From: an uncultured Aquimarina sp.
GTDB taxonomy: Bacteria; Bacteroidota; Bacteroidia; Flavobacteriales; Flavobacteriaceae
Reading direction: 5' to 3'
DNA: 64,000 nucleotides
Assembly (NCBI GenBank): GCA_947498765.1
Contig: CANMLG010000005.1
Coordinates: 62,001 to 126,000, forward strand
Below the pieces are notes generated by a model. It saw only the letters and a list, made by a program, of their open reading frames with translations. It was not told the DNA's origin and searched no databases. Below are positions 45,813 to 55,264 of the stretch, one piece after another. A program made the position numbers and the translations under genes. Each line of letters begins with the position of its first letter. Position 1 is the first letter of the stretch.

Positions 45813-47198
45813 TTAATAATGGAAATGTTTACTCTCATCAAGTAATGGATTCCCTTTAGGTACTAATGGTGCTTTTGTTAGTGCATTAAACACAACGTAA
45901 ATGAAAATTCCTAAAAATAATAATACGGCGCTTATTTCCGAAATTCCAATAAACCATGATTTACCAACTGTAGCAGGCATTACCATATTAAATACATCAA
46001 TATAGTGACCTAACAATATTACAATTCCTCCCATAACTACTAACCAATTGATTCTTTTGTAATCTGAATTGATTAATAATAATATTGGGAATAAGAAATT
46101 CATTATTAACATACCAAAGAATGGTAATTTAAAGTCGTTTATACGTGTTATAAAATACGTTACCTCTTCAGGTATGTTTGAGTACCATATTAACATAAAT
46201 TGAGAGAACCATAAATACGTCCAAAATACACTAATACCAAACATGAATTTAGCTAAATCGTGAATATGACTATCATTTACCTGCTCTAAATATCCTTTAG
46301 ATTTCAAATAAATAGTAACTAATGCAATTACAGTAATTCCACTCACAAATAAACTTGCAAATACATACCATCCAAACAATGTACTAAACCAATGTGGATC
46401 AAAACTCATAATCCAATCCCATGACATCATTGATTCTGAATAGATAAAGAATACCAAAAATACGGCAGCTAATTTAAAACTCTTTTTGTACCATACATTC
46501 CCTTCTGGACTTTCATCTTGATTACGAGAATACTTTACTGCAAAGTGACGGTATAAACTCCACACTCCAATGTAAATAGCGGCTCTAATTAAAAAGAAAG
46601 GTACATTTAACCATCCAGATTTACCTTGTATTAACTCATCATGAGCAACAACTTCTGGGTCCATCCAAACAAACAAGTGATTCATATGGAAACCAGATAA
46701 TGCTAGAATCACAAATAGTATAATCCCTCCAGGTAATAAATAAGCAGTAATACCTTCCATTACTCTTAATAACAATGGTGACCAACCAGCCTGAGCAGCA
46801 AATTGAATCGCATAAAATGCTAACACTCCTAATGCAATCATAAAGAAAAAGAAAGCTGCTACATATAATGCAGCCCAAGGCTTATTCTGTAATTGATGTA
46901 ACACATGCTCATAATGCTTATCGCTATCATGCGCATCATGAGATTTAGCAGCGTGTGCACCATGCGTGTCTGCTGCTTTATGAGTGTCGTGTCCATGCCC
47001 ATGCTCTGCATTGTTATGAGCTCCGTGAGCTGCTGCAGGTGCATGAACTGCTCCATGAGCATCATGATGACTTGCTAATTGCTCTTTTACTTCCTCAATT
47101 GTACTAGGTGTAGTAGTAAAACCTATAGCTAACCCAATAGCTCCTACAACCATCAATATGATAGGAATTAATTTTAAATTTTTTGATAACGTATACAT
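45813..47198 (-). CDS. actF: Alternative complex III subunit ActF
   Basis: Polytopic quinone-interacting subunit of the quinol:cytochrome c oxidoreductase, related to NrfD/ActC. The 461-residue protein starts with a membrane helix (about 10-28). A soluble loop with 17 His between residues 44 and 101 (for example HGAHNNAEHGHGHDTH) follows, then about nine to ten helices, including WAALYVAAFFFFMIALGVLA and SMMSWDWIMSFDPHWFSTL. The WDWIMS-DPHW stretch is characteristic of ActF. It lies 29 bp after actE and 33 bp before coxB. The His loop is much longer than needed for a simple linker. Confidence 0.93.
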   Translation of the reverse strand: MYTLSKNLKLIPIILMVVGAIGLAIGFTTTPSTIEEVKEQLASHHDAHGAVHAPAAAHGAHNNAEHGHGHDTHKAADTHGAHAAKSHDAHDSDKHYEHVLHQLQNKPWAALYVAAFFFFMIALGVLAFYAIQFAAQAGWSPLLLRVMEGITAYLLPGGIILFVILALSGFHMNHLFVWMDPEVVAHDELIQGKSGWLNVPFFLIRAAIYIGVWSLYRHFAVKYSRNQDESPEGNVWYKKSFKLAAVFLVFFIYSESMMSWDWIMSFDPHWFSTLFGWYVFASLFVSGITVIALVTIYLKSKGYLEQVNDSHIHDLAKFMFGISVFWTYLWFSQFMLIWYSNIPEEVTYFITRINDFKLPFFGMLIMNFLFPILLLINSDYKRINWLVVMGGIVILLGHYIDVFNMVMPATVGKSWFIGISEISAVLLFLGIFIYVVFNALTKAPLVPKGNPLLDESKHFHY

Positions 47199-47227
47199 AT
47201 CTTAAAAAAATCGTTAATCGTGCTTAA

Positions 47228-48016
47228 TTATTTTTTACCAGCTTCTTTGTGTGAATGATGTGATTTACCTCCCAATAGATCTTTCTTACTATGAGAAACT
47301 TTATCTTTTACATCTTCTTTAATATCTGAATGCTCATCAAATTCACCTTCAAACTCAACATCAGAACTATGATATCCTTCTGTATTAGCTAATAAAGCGT
47401 CAACTATTGAAACATCTGATTTACTACCAGAAACTTTATCTATTCTTGGTTTTTTACCCTCTAACGAAGCTTTCAAAGACTCCACATACTGAGCAATTTG
47501 CCAACGCTCTTCAATACTTGTTTGAGCTGCATAAGATCCCATAGAGTTAATACCATAATACATCACATGATAAATACTACCTGCAGTAATATTACGTCCT
47601 GGATCATCATAACTAGGTACCCCCAATATTTTTTCTCTTTTTACTAAAGTTCCTTTTCCATTTCCTTTACCACCATGACAAATAGCACAGTAAATATCGT
47701 ATAATGCTTTTCCTTTAGCTGCATTCTCCTTGGTGTAAGGCAATGGATTTTTCAATCCTGCTTTAGCAGATGCATAACCTGCTGGAGAATTTGTATAGTC
47801 GTATGGTAACCATCCTCGTTTAACCGTACCTTCAACAGGCAATAAAGCTTCGGATGTGTTATTATCAGCAAATACTTCATGAGAACTATAAGCTTCATAG
47901 CCTACAGACTCATACATATTTGGAAAATACTGATAGTTTGGCTTTTTCTTACTATTACAAGAAGTAACCAATGCAACAGCTGCAAACGCAAATAGTGAAT
48001 TAATTAATGTTCTCAT
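47228..48016 (-). CDS. actE: Alternative complex III monoheme cytochrome c subunit ActE
   Basis: Lipoprotein cytochrome c that passes electrons from ActA/B towards the oxidase. The 262-residue protein has a lipobox (VALVTSC, Cys20), a single heme site CAICH (110-114), and probably the axial Met in YHVMYYGINSMGSYA. The C-terminal 60 residues are hydrophilic, acidic then basic, ending in KSHHSHKEAGKK. It starts 4 bp after actD and precedes actF. Confidence 0.94.
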   Translation of the reverse strand: MRTLINSLFAFAAVALVTSCNSKKKPNYQYFPNMYESVGYEAYSSHEVFADNNTSEALLPVEGTVKRGWLPYDYTNSPAGYASAKAGLKNPLPYTKENAAKGKALYDIYCAICHGGKGNGKGTLVKREKILGVPSYDDPGRNITAGSIYHVMYYGINSMGSYAAQTSIEERWQIAQYVESLKASLEGKKPRIDKVSGSKSDVSIVDALLANTEGYHSSDVEFEGEFDEHSDIKEDVKDKVSHSKKDLLGGKSHHSHKEAGKK

Positions 48017-48020
48017 AAAG

Positions 48021-48548
48021 CTACTCCTTATCTTTTAAATTAATTTCTACAGCACCAGTATCTTTCAAAAATGCTGTTAACTCATCGACATTTGTATGAC
48101 TTGCATCAACCTCTACTAAAAAATGATCATCAGTAGTACGCTCATCTGGGTTTTCAGCTTTTTTAAATGGCCACAATTTACTTCTCATGTAAAATGTAAT
48201 TACCATTAAGTGAGCTGCAAAAAATACCGTAAGCTCAAACATAATTGGAATAAACGAAGGTAAGTTTTCGATATAACTAAAACTTGGTTTCCCTCCGATA
48301 TCCTGTGGCCAGTCTTCAATCATGATGTAATTCATCATGGTAACGGCTACAGTTAAACCAACTAATCCATATAAAAAAGAGCATATCGCCAAACGTGTGT
48401 GTGGCAAGCCCATCAATTTATCTAATCCGTGCACTGGAAAAGGTGTAAACACCTCTTCAATGTGGTAGTGCTTAATTTTTAATGCTTTTACTGCATCCAT
48501 AAGTACCTCTTCATCAAGGTAATAGGCATGAACAACTTTTGAAGCCAT
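48021..48548 (-). CDS. actD: Alternative complex III subunit ActD (DUF3341)
   Basis: Membrane subunit of 175 residues with two helices (about 56-77 and 101-123), flanked by an N-terminal domain (VHAYYLDEEVLMDAVKALK) and a C-terminal ferredoxin-like domain that gives a second pseudo-symmetric half. The segment VFTPFPVHGLDKLMGLPHTRL is the conserved signature of DUF3341/ActD. It is needed for assembly rather than catalysis. Tight spacing with actC (20 bp) and actE (4 bp). Confidence 0.94.
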   Translation of the reverse strand: MASKVVHAYYLDEEVLMDAVKALKIKHYHIEEVFTPFPVHGLDKLMGLPHTRLAICSFLYGLVGLTVAVTMMNYIMIEDWPQDIGGKPSFSYIENLPSFIPIMFELTVFFAAHLMVITFYMRSKLWPFKKAENPDERTTDDHFLVEVDASHTNVDELTAFLKDTGAVEINLKDKE

Positions 48549-48567
48549 CTATAGTTACTTTTATAGT

Positions 48568-50016
48568 TTAGTGATGGTCGTCTTGACTATCCGCTAATAA
48601 TTCAACAATTCCTTCAGCTCTTTCATAAGTAGGCTTTCCGGCCTCTCTTAATTTCTTATACTTCTCACCTGAAGATTTAAGTATCGATTTCACTTCCGCT
48701 TGAGCAATTACAGGGAATGTACGTGAGTACAACAAGAATAACACAAAGAAGAAACCAATGGTACCAATAAATATTCCGATATCAACAAATGTAGGTGAAA
48801 ACATAGTCCATGATGATGGTAAATAATCACGGTGTAGTGATGTTACAATAATCACAAAACGCTCAAACCACATTCCTATGTTTACCACAATTGATATAAA
48901 GAAAGAAAACATAATACTTCTTCTCAACTTAGGGAACCACATAAATTGAGGTGAAAATACATTACAAGTCATCATTGACCAATATGCCCACCAATAAGGT
49001 CCAGTTGCTCTGTTTAAGAAAGCATATTGCTCATACTCTACTCCAGAATACCATGCTACAAAAAGCTCGGTAATATATGCTACACCAACAATAGATCCCG
49101 TTAACATAATAACGATATTCATCAATTCAATATGTTGAAGTGTAATGTAATTTTCTAAATTACATACTTTACGCATTATAATAAGTAACGTATTTACCAT
49201 AGCAAACCCCGAGAAAATTGCCCCTGCAACAAAGTACGGAGGGAAAATCGTGGTATGCCATCCTGGTATAACCGATGTAGCAAAGTCAAAAGATACAATG
49301 GTGTGTACCGAAAGTACTAATGGTGTTGCTAAACCTGCCAATACCAATGACACCTCTTCAAAACGCTGCCAGTCTTTAGCACGACCAGACCAACCAAAAG
49401 AAAGTACACTATAAATTTGCTTTGTAAATGGTGTTACCGCTCTATCACGTATCATCGCAAAATCAGGTAACAAACCAGTCCACCAGAATACTAATGAAAC
49501 CGAAAGGTAAGTTGAAATTGCAAATACATCCCAAAGTAATGGCGAATTAAAGTTTACCCATAACGAACCAAATTGATTAGGTATAGGCAATACCCAATAT
49601 GCCAACCATGGACGCCCCATGTGTATAATTGGAAATAAACCCGCTTGCATTACCGAAAATATGGTCATAGCCTCCGCAGAACGGTTAATTGCCATACGCC
49701 ATTTTTGACGGAATAATAATAATACTGCTGAAATTAATGTTCCTGCGTGTCCGATACCTACCCACCATACAAAGTTGGTAATATCCCAGGCCCATCCTAC
49801 TGTTTTATTTAATCCCCAAGTACCAATTCCAGTTGAAATGGTATAGGTCATACAACCCAATCCCCATGCAAAAGCTACAAAGGCAATTGAAAACACAATC
49901 CACCATTGTTTATTTGCTTTTCCTTCCACAGGCGCGACAACGTCCAAAGTTACATCGTGGTAACTTTTATCGCCTGTTACAAGAGGTCTTCGTATAGGTG
50001 CTTCGTAATGAGACAT
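48568..50016 (-). CDS. actC: Alternative complex III subunit ActC (NrfD family)
   Basis: Integral quinol-binding subunit of 482 residues with about ten helices. Typical regions are VGWAWDITNFVWWVGIGHAG, INRSAEAMTIFSVMQAG, IHMGRPWLAYWVLP and HTTIFPPYFVAGAIFSG. These are conserved in ActC, where His and Asp residues close to the ActB clusters form the quinol site. The last residues are DSQDDHH. It follows actB by 33 bp and is followed by actD. Confidence 0.95.
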   Translation of the reverse strand: MSHYEAPIRRPLVTGDKSYHDVTLDVVAPVEGKANKQWWIVFSIAFVAFAWGLGCMTYTISTGIGTWGLNKTVGWAWDITNFVWWVGIGHAGTLISAVLLLFRQKWRMAINRSAEAMTIFSVMQAGLFPIIHMGRPWLAYWVLPIPNQFGSLWVNFNSPLLWDVFAISTYLSVSLVFWWTGLLPDFAMIRDRAVTPFTKQIYSVLSFGWSGRAKDWQRFEEVSLVLAGLATPLVLSVHTIVSFDFATSVIPGWHTTIFPPYFVAGAIFSGFAMVNTLLIIMRKVCNLENYITLQHIELMNIVIMLTGSIVGVAYITELFVAWYSGVEYEQYAFLNRATGPYWWAYWSMMTCNVFSPQFMWFPKLRRSIMFSFFISIVVNIGMWFERFVIIVTSLHRDYLPSSWTMFSPTFVDIGIFIGTIGFFFVLFLLYSRTFPVIAQAEVKSILKSSGEKYKKLREAGKPTYERAEGIVELLADSQDDHH

Positions 50017-50049
50017 AATATACTATCTATTAGTTTCTTTGTTAATTAA

Positions 50050-53000
50050 TTAAGCTTCTTTAGTGTTACGTACTTTTACTTGATACTGTACATTTGGTTT
50101 TGTTCCCACATGCTCCAACAAGTGATACATACGATCTCCTTCTAATGATTTTGCTACTTTACTTGATTTATCATTAATATCTCCGAATGCAATAGCGCCA
50201 CTTACACATGCATTTGAACATGCTGTTTGGAATTCACCATCTTTAATGACACGTCCATCACGCTTAGCATCCAAAATAGTCTTCTGTGTCATTTGCATAC
50301 ACATTGAACATTTTTCCATTACCCCACGAGAACGTACTGTTACATCAGGATTAACTACCATACGCCCTAAATCATTGTTCATATGGAAATCAAATTCATC
50401 ATTTTGGTTATACAAGAACCAGTTAAAACGACGTACTTTATAAGGACAGTTGTTTGCACAATAACGTGTACCTACACAACGGTTATACGCCATGTGATTT
50501 TGACCCTGCTTACCATGAGAAGTTGCCGCTACTGGACAAACTGTTTCACATGGTGCATGATTACAATGCTGACACATTACAGGCTGAAAAGCTACCTGAG
50601 GATTCTCAGAAGCTATTTCAAGCTCACCAAATCCAGATAAACTATCACCTAAACCATCAAATGCATCTTTTGTTTCGTTATCACCTTCAAATGTTTCTTC
50701 CGAAGAATAATACCTATCAATACGCAACCAATGCATATCACGTGATCTACGCACCTCAGACTTACCTACAACAGGCACATTATTTTCTGCATGACATGCT
50801 ACTACACACGCCCCACATCCTGTACAAGCATTTAAATCTATAGATAAATTAAAATGATGCCCGATTGTTCGATCAAACTCATCCCATAAATCCACATCTG
50901 GAGAAGTTACTGGTGTTTCCTCATGATCCAATGAAACCATTGGCATCGGGTTATACACAGGCTTATCCTTAGTATTGAATATCTCTAAAGTCGTTTCTTT
51001 TATAATATCACCACGACCCATCAATGTTTTTTGCAACTGCACGCAAGCAAATTCATGCTCTCCTCCAGCCTTATCAACCTTAACCGATTGTACGTTATTA
51101 AAGTTTTGATACAATTCAAAAGCATTCACTCCAACTTGCATCTCTTCTTTTAAACCTTGTTTTCTTCCGTACCCCAAGGCCAAACCTACAGATCCCTTAG
51201 CTTGTCCTGGCTGAATAATCACCGGTACATTTTCTAAGGTAGCTCCACCAACAGTTACTGTAGCGTAACTACCATTTAATGCTCCGTTAGCTACATTTTT
51301 ATTTTCTAGACCTAAGCTTGCTGCATCAGCCTTAGAAACTGTTAAGTAGTTATCCCAAGAAGCTCTTGTTAATGGATCTGGCAATTCTTGCAACCAAGGG
51401 TTTGCAGCTTGATTACCGCTACCCATAGCTGTTTTTGTATATAATGTAAGCTCTAAGCCTTTCGCTTTCGCTGAAGTTAAACTTCTAACAGATGTAGCAA
51501 ACGAACTTGTAAAAGCAGTTTCCTCTGCACCTTCTTCAACATCACCTTCAGCAGCAACATTAGACACAATAGCTGTTTTAAACACCCCATCATGCAAAGC
51601 CTTATTAAATGAAGCTCCTCCTAAAATTGAAGACTTCCATACATTTTTCATGTATGCATCATAAGTTAAGCCTGAACCGATTAATTGCAATAATGTATCT
51701 TGAAACTGACGTGTTTTAAACAAAGGTCTAATAGTAGGCTGTACCAAACTATACACTCCTTTATTGATTTCAACATCACCCCATGATTCTAAATAATGTG
51801 GCGTTGTTGCCACAAATTCACATAAAGCGGCAGTTTCATCATTACTTGAAGCAAAAGAAACTGTTACCCCTACTTTTTTCAAACCACTAACAAATTCCTT
51901 TGAATTTGGTAATGAATATACAGGATTCACCCCCGCTATTAACACTGCACCAACTTTACCAGCATTCATATCTGCAACTAAAGCGCTCACTTTAGCAGCA
52001 TCACCTTGACTGGTTAATTTAGGTCGCTCAGCATTAAACACTTTACTTCCTAACTTATTATTAATTGCCAAAGCAATTACTTGCGCATCTTTATCTTGTA
52101 TCCCCGTAACAACAACCGCCTTACTGCCAGCAGCTTTCAATTGTTGCGCCGCTTTTTTAGCCGCTTCATTTATTGGAGCTGGCAAGCTTGCATTTACTGA
52201 ATATCCCATTACATACCCATACAACGCAGCCAATACTTGCTTCTGTTGTGATGGCGTAGTCGGTATACGCTTATCAGCATTTGCTCCAGACAATGTCATA
52301 TTCGCTTCAAACTGCACGTGACGTGACATTTTACCATGCTGAGGAATACGCCCTTTAGCATACCCAGCATCATATCCTCCACCTTGCCAATCACCTACAA
52401 AATCAGCCCCAACACTTACTATAGTTGATGCTTTTTCAAAGTCATAATCAGCTAATCCACGAACTCCGTACACCTGCTCATAAGCAGCTAAAGCTTCAGA
52501 ATTAGAAACCGAATCATAAACTACATGAGAAACATTTGAGTATTTAGAAGCAAATTCACCAATTAACTTACTCGTTGAAGGACTAGCAAAAGTTTGTGTC
52601 AACAACACAACTTTACCAGAAACCCCACTCAACTTTGATGCTAATTGTTTATCAAACTTAGCCCAATCAGTAGATTTACCACCAATTTGAGGAGTTTTTA
52701 AACGCGTATTATCATACATTGACAATACCGAAGCATGCACACGTGCATTAGCCGCTCCATTTGCACCCGCTAAACGATTGCTTTCAATTTTAATTGGCCT
52801 ACCTTCTCGAGTTTTTACAAGTACATTTGCAAAATCAAATCCATCTGCAATAGTAGTTGCATAATAGTTAGCAACCCCAGGAACAATTTGTTCCGGCTGC
52901 ACTACATAAGGAATAGCTTTTACAACTGGGCCTTCACATGCCGCTAATGTAGCAGCAGCAGTACTAAACCCAACATACTTCAAAAAATCTCTACGTGATG

Positions 53001-53145
53001 TAGAAGATTCATCAAGCATTTCTTTATCTCCCAAAAACTCCTCTACAGGAATATCCTCAGAAAACTCATTTTGCTTGAGCGCCTCAACCATAGAGCTATC
53101 ACTTAGCTCCTCAACACTTTTCCAGTATTTCTTGTTTGATGACAT
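50050..53145 (-). CDS. actB: Alternative complex III iron-sulfur subunit ActB
   Basis: Carries the electron wire from quinol to the hemes. In the 1031-residue protein, the N-terminus has a Tat-type signal (SRRDFLKYVGFSTAAATLAAC) placed unusually far in, near residues 49-69, with a lipobox Cys. Residues about 75-720 resemble a molybdopterin oxidoreductase fold, which in ActB proteins has no cofactor. The C-terminal domain has four Fe-S binding sets: CTGCGACVVAC, CQHCNHAPCETVCP, CVGTRYCANNCP and CSMCMQM with the later CSNACVSGA. These would hold three [4Fe-4S] and one [3Fe-4S] cluster. It lies between actA and actC. Confidence 0.95.
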   Translation of the reverse strand: MSSNKKYWKSVEELSDSSMVEALKQNEFSEDIPVEEFLGDKEMLDESSTSRRDFLKYVGFSTAAATLAACEGPVVKAIPYVVQPEQIVPGVANYYATTIADGFDFANVLVKTREGRPIKIESNRLAGANGAANARVHASVLSMYDNTRLKTPQIGGKSTDWAKFDKQLASKLSGVSGKVVLLTQTFASPSTSKLIGEFASKYSNVSHVVYDSVSNSEALAAYEQVYGVRGLADYDFEKASTIVSVGADFVGDWQGGGYDAGYAKGRIPQHGKMSRHVQFEANMTLSGANADKRIPTTPSQQKQVLAALYGYVMGYSVNASLPAPINEAAKKAAQQLKAAGSKAVVVTGIQDKDAQVIALAINNKLGSKVFNAERPKLTSQGDAAKVSALVADMNAGKVGAVLIAGVNPVYSLPNSKEFVSGLKKVGVTVSFASSNDETAALCEFVATTPHYLESWGDVEINKGVYSLVQPTIRPLFKTRQFQDTLLQLIGSGLTYDAYMKNVWKSSILGGASFNKALHDGVFKTAIVSNVAAEGDVEEGAEETAFTSSFATSVRSLTSAKAKGLELTLYTKTAMGSGNQAANPWLQELPDPLTRASWDNYLTVSKADAASLGLENKNVANGALNGSYATVTVGGATLENVPVIIQPGQAKGSVGLALGYGRKQGLKEEMQVGVNAFELYQNFNNVQSVKVDKAGGEHEFACVQLQKTLMGRGDIIKETTLEIFNTKDKPVYNPMPMVSLDHEETPVTSPDVDLWDEFDRTIGHHFNLSIDLNACTGCGACVVACHAENNVPVVGKSEVRRSRDMHWLRIDRYYSSEETFEGDNETKDAFDGLGDSLSGFGELEIASENPQVAFQPVMCQHCNHAPCETVCPVAATSHGKQGQNHMAYNRCVGTRYCANNCPYKVRRFNWFLYNQNDEFDFHMNNDLGRMVVNPDVTVRSRGVMEKCSMCMQMTQKTILDAKRDGRVIKDGEFQTACSNACVSGAIAFGDINDKSSKVAKSLEGDRMYHLLEHVGTKPNVQYQVKVRNTKEA

Positions 53146-53243
53146 ATATATAACTTATTTGCTTCTTAAATTATTTTTAAAGTTTCCAACCCTCAATCTA
53201 AACTCAAGAGTACACCGACTTCTCGGACAAGAAGAAAAACTTC

Positions 53244-54536
53244 TTAATAGTGACACTTTCCACACTCTAAACCACCCATTTGAGCAGCCGTAAGCTTATC
53301 TACACCATACTTTTTCGAAAGCTCTTCATGAATTTTCTCATAATAAGCATTTCCTTCCACCTTCACATTAGTCTCTCTATGACAGTTAATACACCACCCC
53401 ATAGTTAAAGGCGCATGTTGATACATAATCTCCATTTCCTCAACAGGACCATGACACTTCTGACACTTAACCCCTGCCACCATTACGTGCTGAGAGTGAT
53501 TAAAATATGCAAAATCTGGCAAGTTATGAATACGTACCCACTTCACAGGTTCGGTTTTACCTGTATAAGCTTGCTTATCCGCATCCCAACCCACAGCTTT
53601 ATACAACTTCTGAATCTGTTTATTATAATCAACACCATATTCAGCCAATCCTTCTGCTTGCGTCGCCTCAGCAACTTCGCCAATTGACTTATGACAGTTC
53701 ATACACACATTTAACGAAGGTATACCTGAATGCTTAGATACTCTTGCAGATGAGTGACAGTATTTACAATCTATCTTATTATCACCAGCATGTATTCTGT
53801 GAGAATAATGAATTGGCTGCACGGGCTCATACCCTTGATCAACACCAACCTGCATCAAATACCCATATACAAAATAGCCACTTAACAAAAGTAAAAACAC
53901 CGCAGAAACCAATAATAAAAATTGATTCTCAATAAAAGCTTTCCAAATTGGCTTTCTTTCTTCTTTAACTGGTAAGTCTATATTGTTAGCTTTCGCAAAT
54001 TGACGCAATGTCTTGTTCACCATAAACAACACCCCTACCAAAACAAGCAACACAATAGCTAACAAACCTAAAACCCAAGAATTCACAGAACCTGAACCCG
54101 AGTCACCCGTTGCTTTCTGAGCTCCACCCGCAGGAACTACACCTGGAGCAGGAGCTGCTTTTGGCTCCATTACATAAGCTAATATATTATCAATATCCGC
54201 ATTTGACAATTGCGGAAACGCATTCATTGGCGTTTTATTAAACTGCTCATAAATCTCAATAGCCTCAGCATCTCCCGAAGCAATTAAAGCAGTACTATTT
54301 TTTATCCATTTATAAAGCCATTCCGTACTATGACGTTCCGTAACACCAAATAGTGCTGGACCTGTTGCTTTTTTGTAACGTTTGTGGCAAGCTGCACATA
54401 ATGAATTAAACAACTCTTTACCTTTTCCCGCATCGGCTTGAGCGAAAGCAGTTGTTGTTGTCGAAAACGTAAGTAGAAACGCAAGACCTAAAAGAAGTAG
54501 TTTAGAAACCGAATTTCGGTGTTTTACCTGTCTCAT
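53244..54536 (-). CDS. actA: Alternative complex III multiheme cytochrome c subunit ActA
   Basis: First gene of the respiratory operon; 430 residues. A signal peptide (LLLLGLAFLLTFSTTTTAFA) leads into an N-terminal monoheme cytochrome c domain with CAACH (47-51). Then come a Pro/Ala/Gly linker, a helix near 152-173, a second near 211-231, and a C-terminal multiheme domain with CKYCH, CMNCH, CQKCH, CINCH and CGKCH. That is six heme sites, one plus five. The last CGKCH ends one residue before the C-terminus (His429, Tyr430). The two helices place both heme domains on the periplasmic side. Confidence 0.94.
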   Translation of the reverse strand: MRQVKHRNSVSKLLLLGLAFLLTFSTTTTAFAQADAGKGKELFNSLCAACHKRYKKATGPALFGVTERHSTEWLYKWIKNSTALIASGDAEAIEIYEQFNKTPMNAFPQLSNADIDNILAYVMEPKAAPAPGVVPAGGAQKATGDSGSGSVNSWVLGLLAIVLLVLVGVLFMVNKTLRQFAKANNIDLPVKEERKPIWKAFIENQFLLLVSAVFLLLLSGYFVYGYLMQVGVDQGYEPVQPIHYSHRIHAGDNKIDCKYCHSSARVSKHSGIPSLNVCMNCHKSIGEVAEATQAEGLAEYGVDYNKQIQKLYKAVGWDADKQAYTGKTEPVKWVRIHNLPDFAYFNHSQHVMVAGVKCQKCHGPVEEMEIMYQHAPLTMGWCINCHRETNVKVEGNAYYEKIHEELSKKYGVDKLTAAQMGGLECGKCHY

Positions 54537-54619
54537 ATTAAATTATAGAGTTATCATCTAATTTTTGGCATGAATTCTGTAGTTAATAACCACAAAAAAG
54601 CATGCATAAATTTGCAGAG

Positions 54620-54627
54620 CAAAAGTA
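54620..54627 (-). promoter_or_regulatory. Candidate -7 element of the actA-coxA operon
   Basis: Minus strand TACTTTTG, exact TAnnTTTG match, about 84 bp before the actA ATG. No TTG at -33. Confidence 0.45.
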
Positions 54628-54725
54628 CTACATAAAGTCGGTTCGTAAAATGTTAGCCAAAGCTTAAAACCTAATTTATAAAAATTCTAAATAATAATTT
54701 TCTATTAGAGTATAAGCTTTTCTTT

Positions 54726-54733
54726 TACATTTG
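54726..54733 (+). promoter_or_regulatory. Candidate -7 element of the SPOR gene
   Basis: TACATTTG, exact TAnnTTTG match, 23 bp before the ATG at 54757. No clear -33 element. Confidence 0.45.
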
Positions 54734-54756
54734 TACATATCATAAATTACAATCAA

Positions 54757-55158
54757 ATGAAAGTCAGATTTCAACTCCCTCTTTTACTTTTCGTTTTATC
54801 CAACCTAGCAAGTCACGCCCAAAAGGACACAAACGAAACAAACCCCATAAACACACCCCCAGCAACAGCTCACATAAATGTTAATCAAAACATTAAAAAA
54901 CTAGTTGAAACTAAATTTTCTGAAAACAATAAAGACAACTACAAAATCCAATTATACTACGGAAACCTAAACAAAGCACACGGAGTTTTAAGTAATTTTA
55001 ATACAAAATTCACCGATTGGTCTGGCAAAATAGAATATGAAACCCCTAATTACAAAGTATGGGTTGGAAATTTCCAAACAAGACTTGAAGCCGACAGAGC
55101 CTTGATGAAAATAAGCGAAAGTTTTCCTCATGCTTTTATATTTAAACCTGAAAAATAG
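54757..55158 (+). CDS. Exported SPOR-domain protein
   Basis: A 133-residue protein with a signal peptide (LPLLLFVLSNLASHAQ). A Thr/Pro/Asn-rich linker is followed by a SPOR domain over about residues 58-133: YKIQLYYGNLNKAHGVL, YETPNYKVWVGNFQTRLEA and SESFPHAFIF. SPOR domains bind peptidoglycan with bare glycan strands, mostly at division sites. With no membrane helix besides the signal, it should be periplasmic. Divergent from actA. Confidence 0.9.
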   Translation: MKVRFQLPLLLFVLSNLASHAQKDTNETNPINTPPATAHINVNQNIKKLVETKFSENNKDNYKIQLYYGNLNKAHGVLSNFNTKFTDWSGKIEYETPNYKVWVGNFQTRLEADRALMKISESFPHAFIFKPEK

Positions 55159-55180
55159 CCACTATAATCACGAATAAAAA

Positions 55181-55223
55181 AAAATAAGGCCACAACTAGA
55201 ATATCTAATTGTGGCCTTATTTT
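55181..55223. terminator. Bidirectional terminator between the SPOR and lipocalin-like genes
   Basis: Stem AAAATAAGGCCACAA / TTGTGGCCTTATTTT, extended by a TAGA/TCTA inner pair, with T tracts in both directions. Confidence 0.9.
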
Positions 55224-55264
55224 TCTTCACATTTAACCTAAAACTTAGCTTTTTTTCTTCTCAA

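Noticed and set aside
50246-50843. Open frames on the plus strand opposite actB
   Set aside because: They are antisense to a conserved Fe-S domain, overlap each other, and have no start signals or recognisable motifs.
51000-52950. ActB as an active molybdopterin oxidoreductase
   Set aside because: The large domain resembles that fold, but ActB proteins of alternative complex III carry no molybdenum cofactor, and the operon context is clear.
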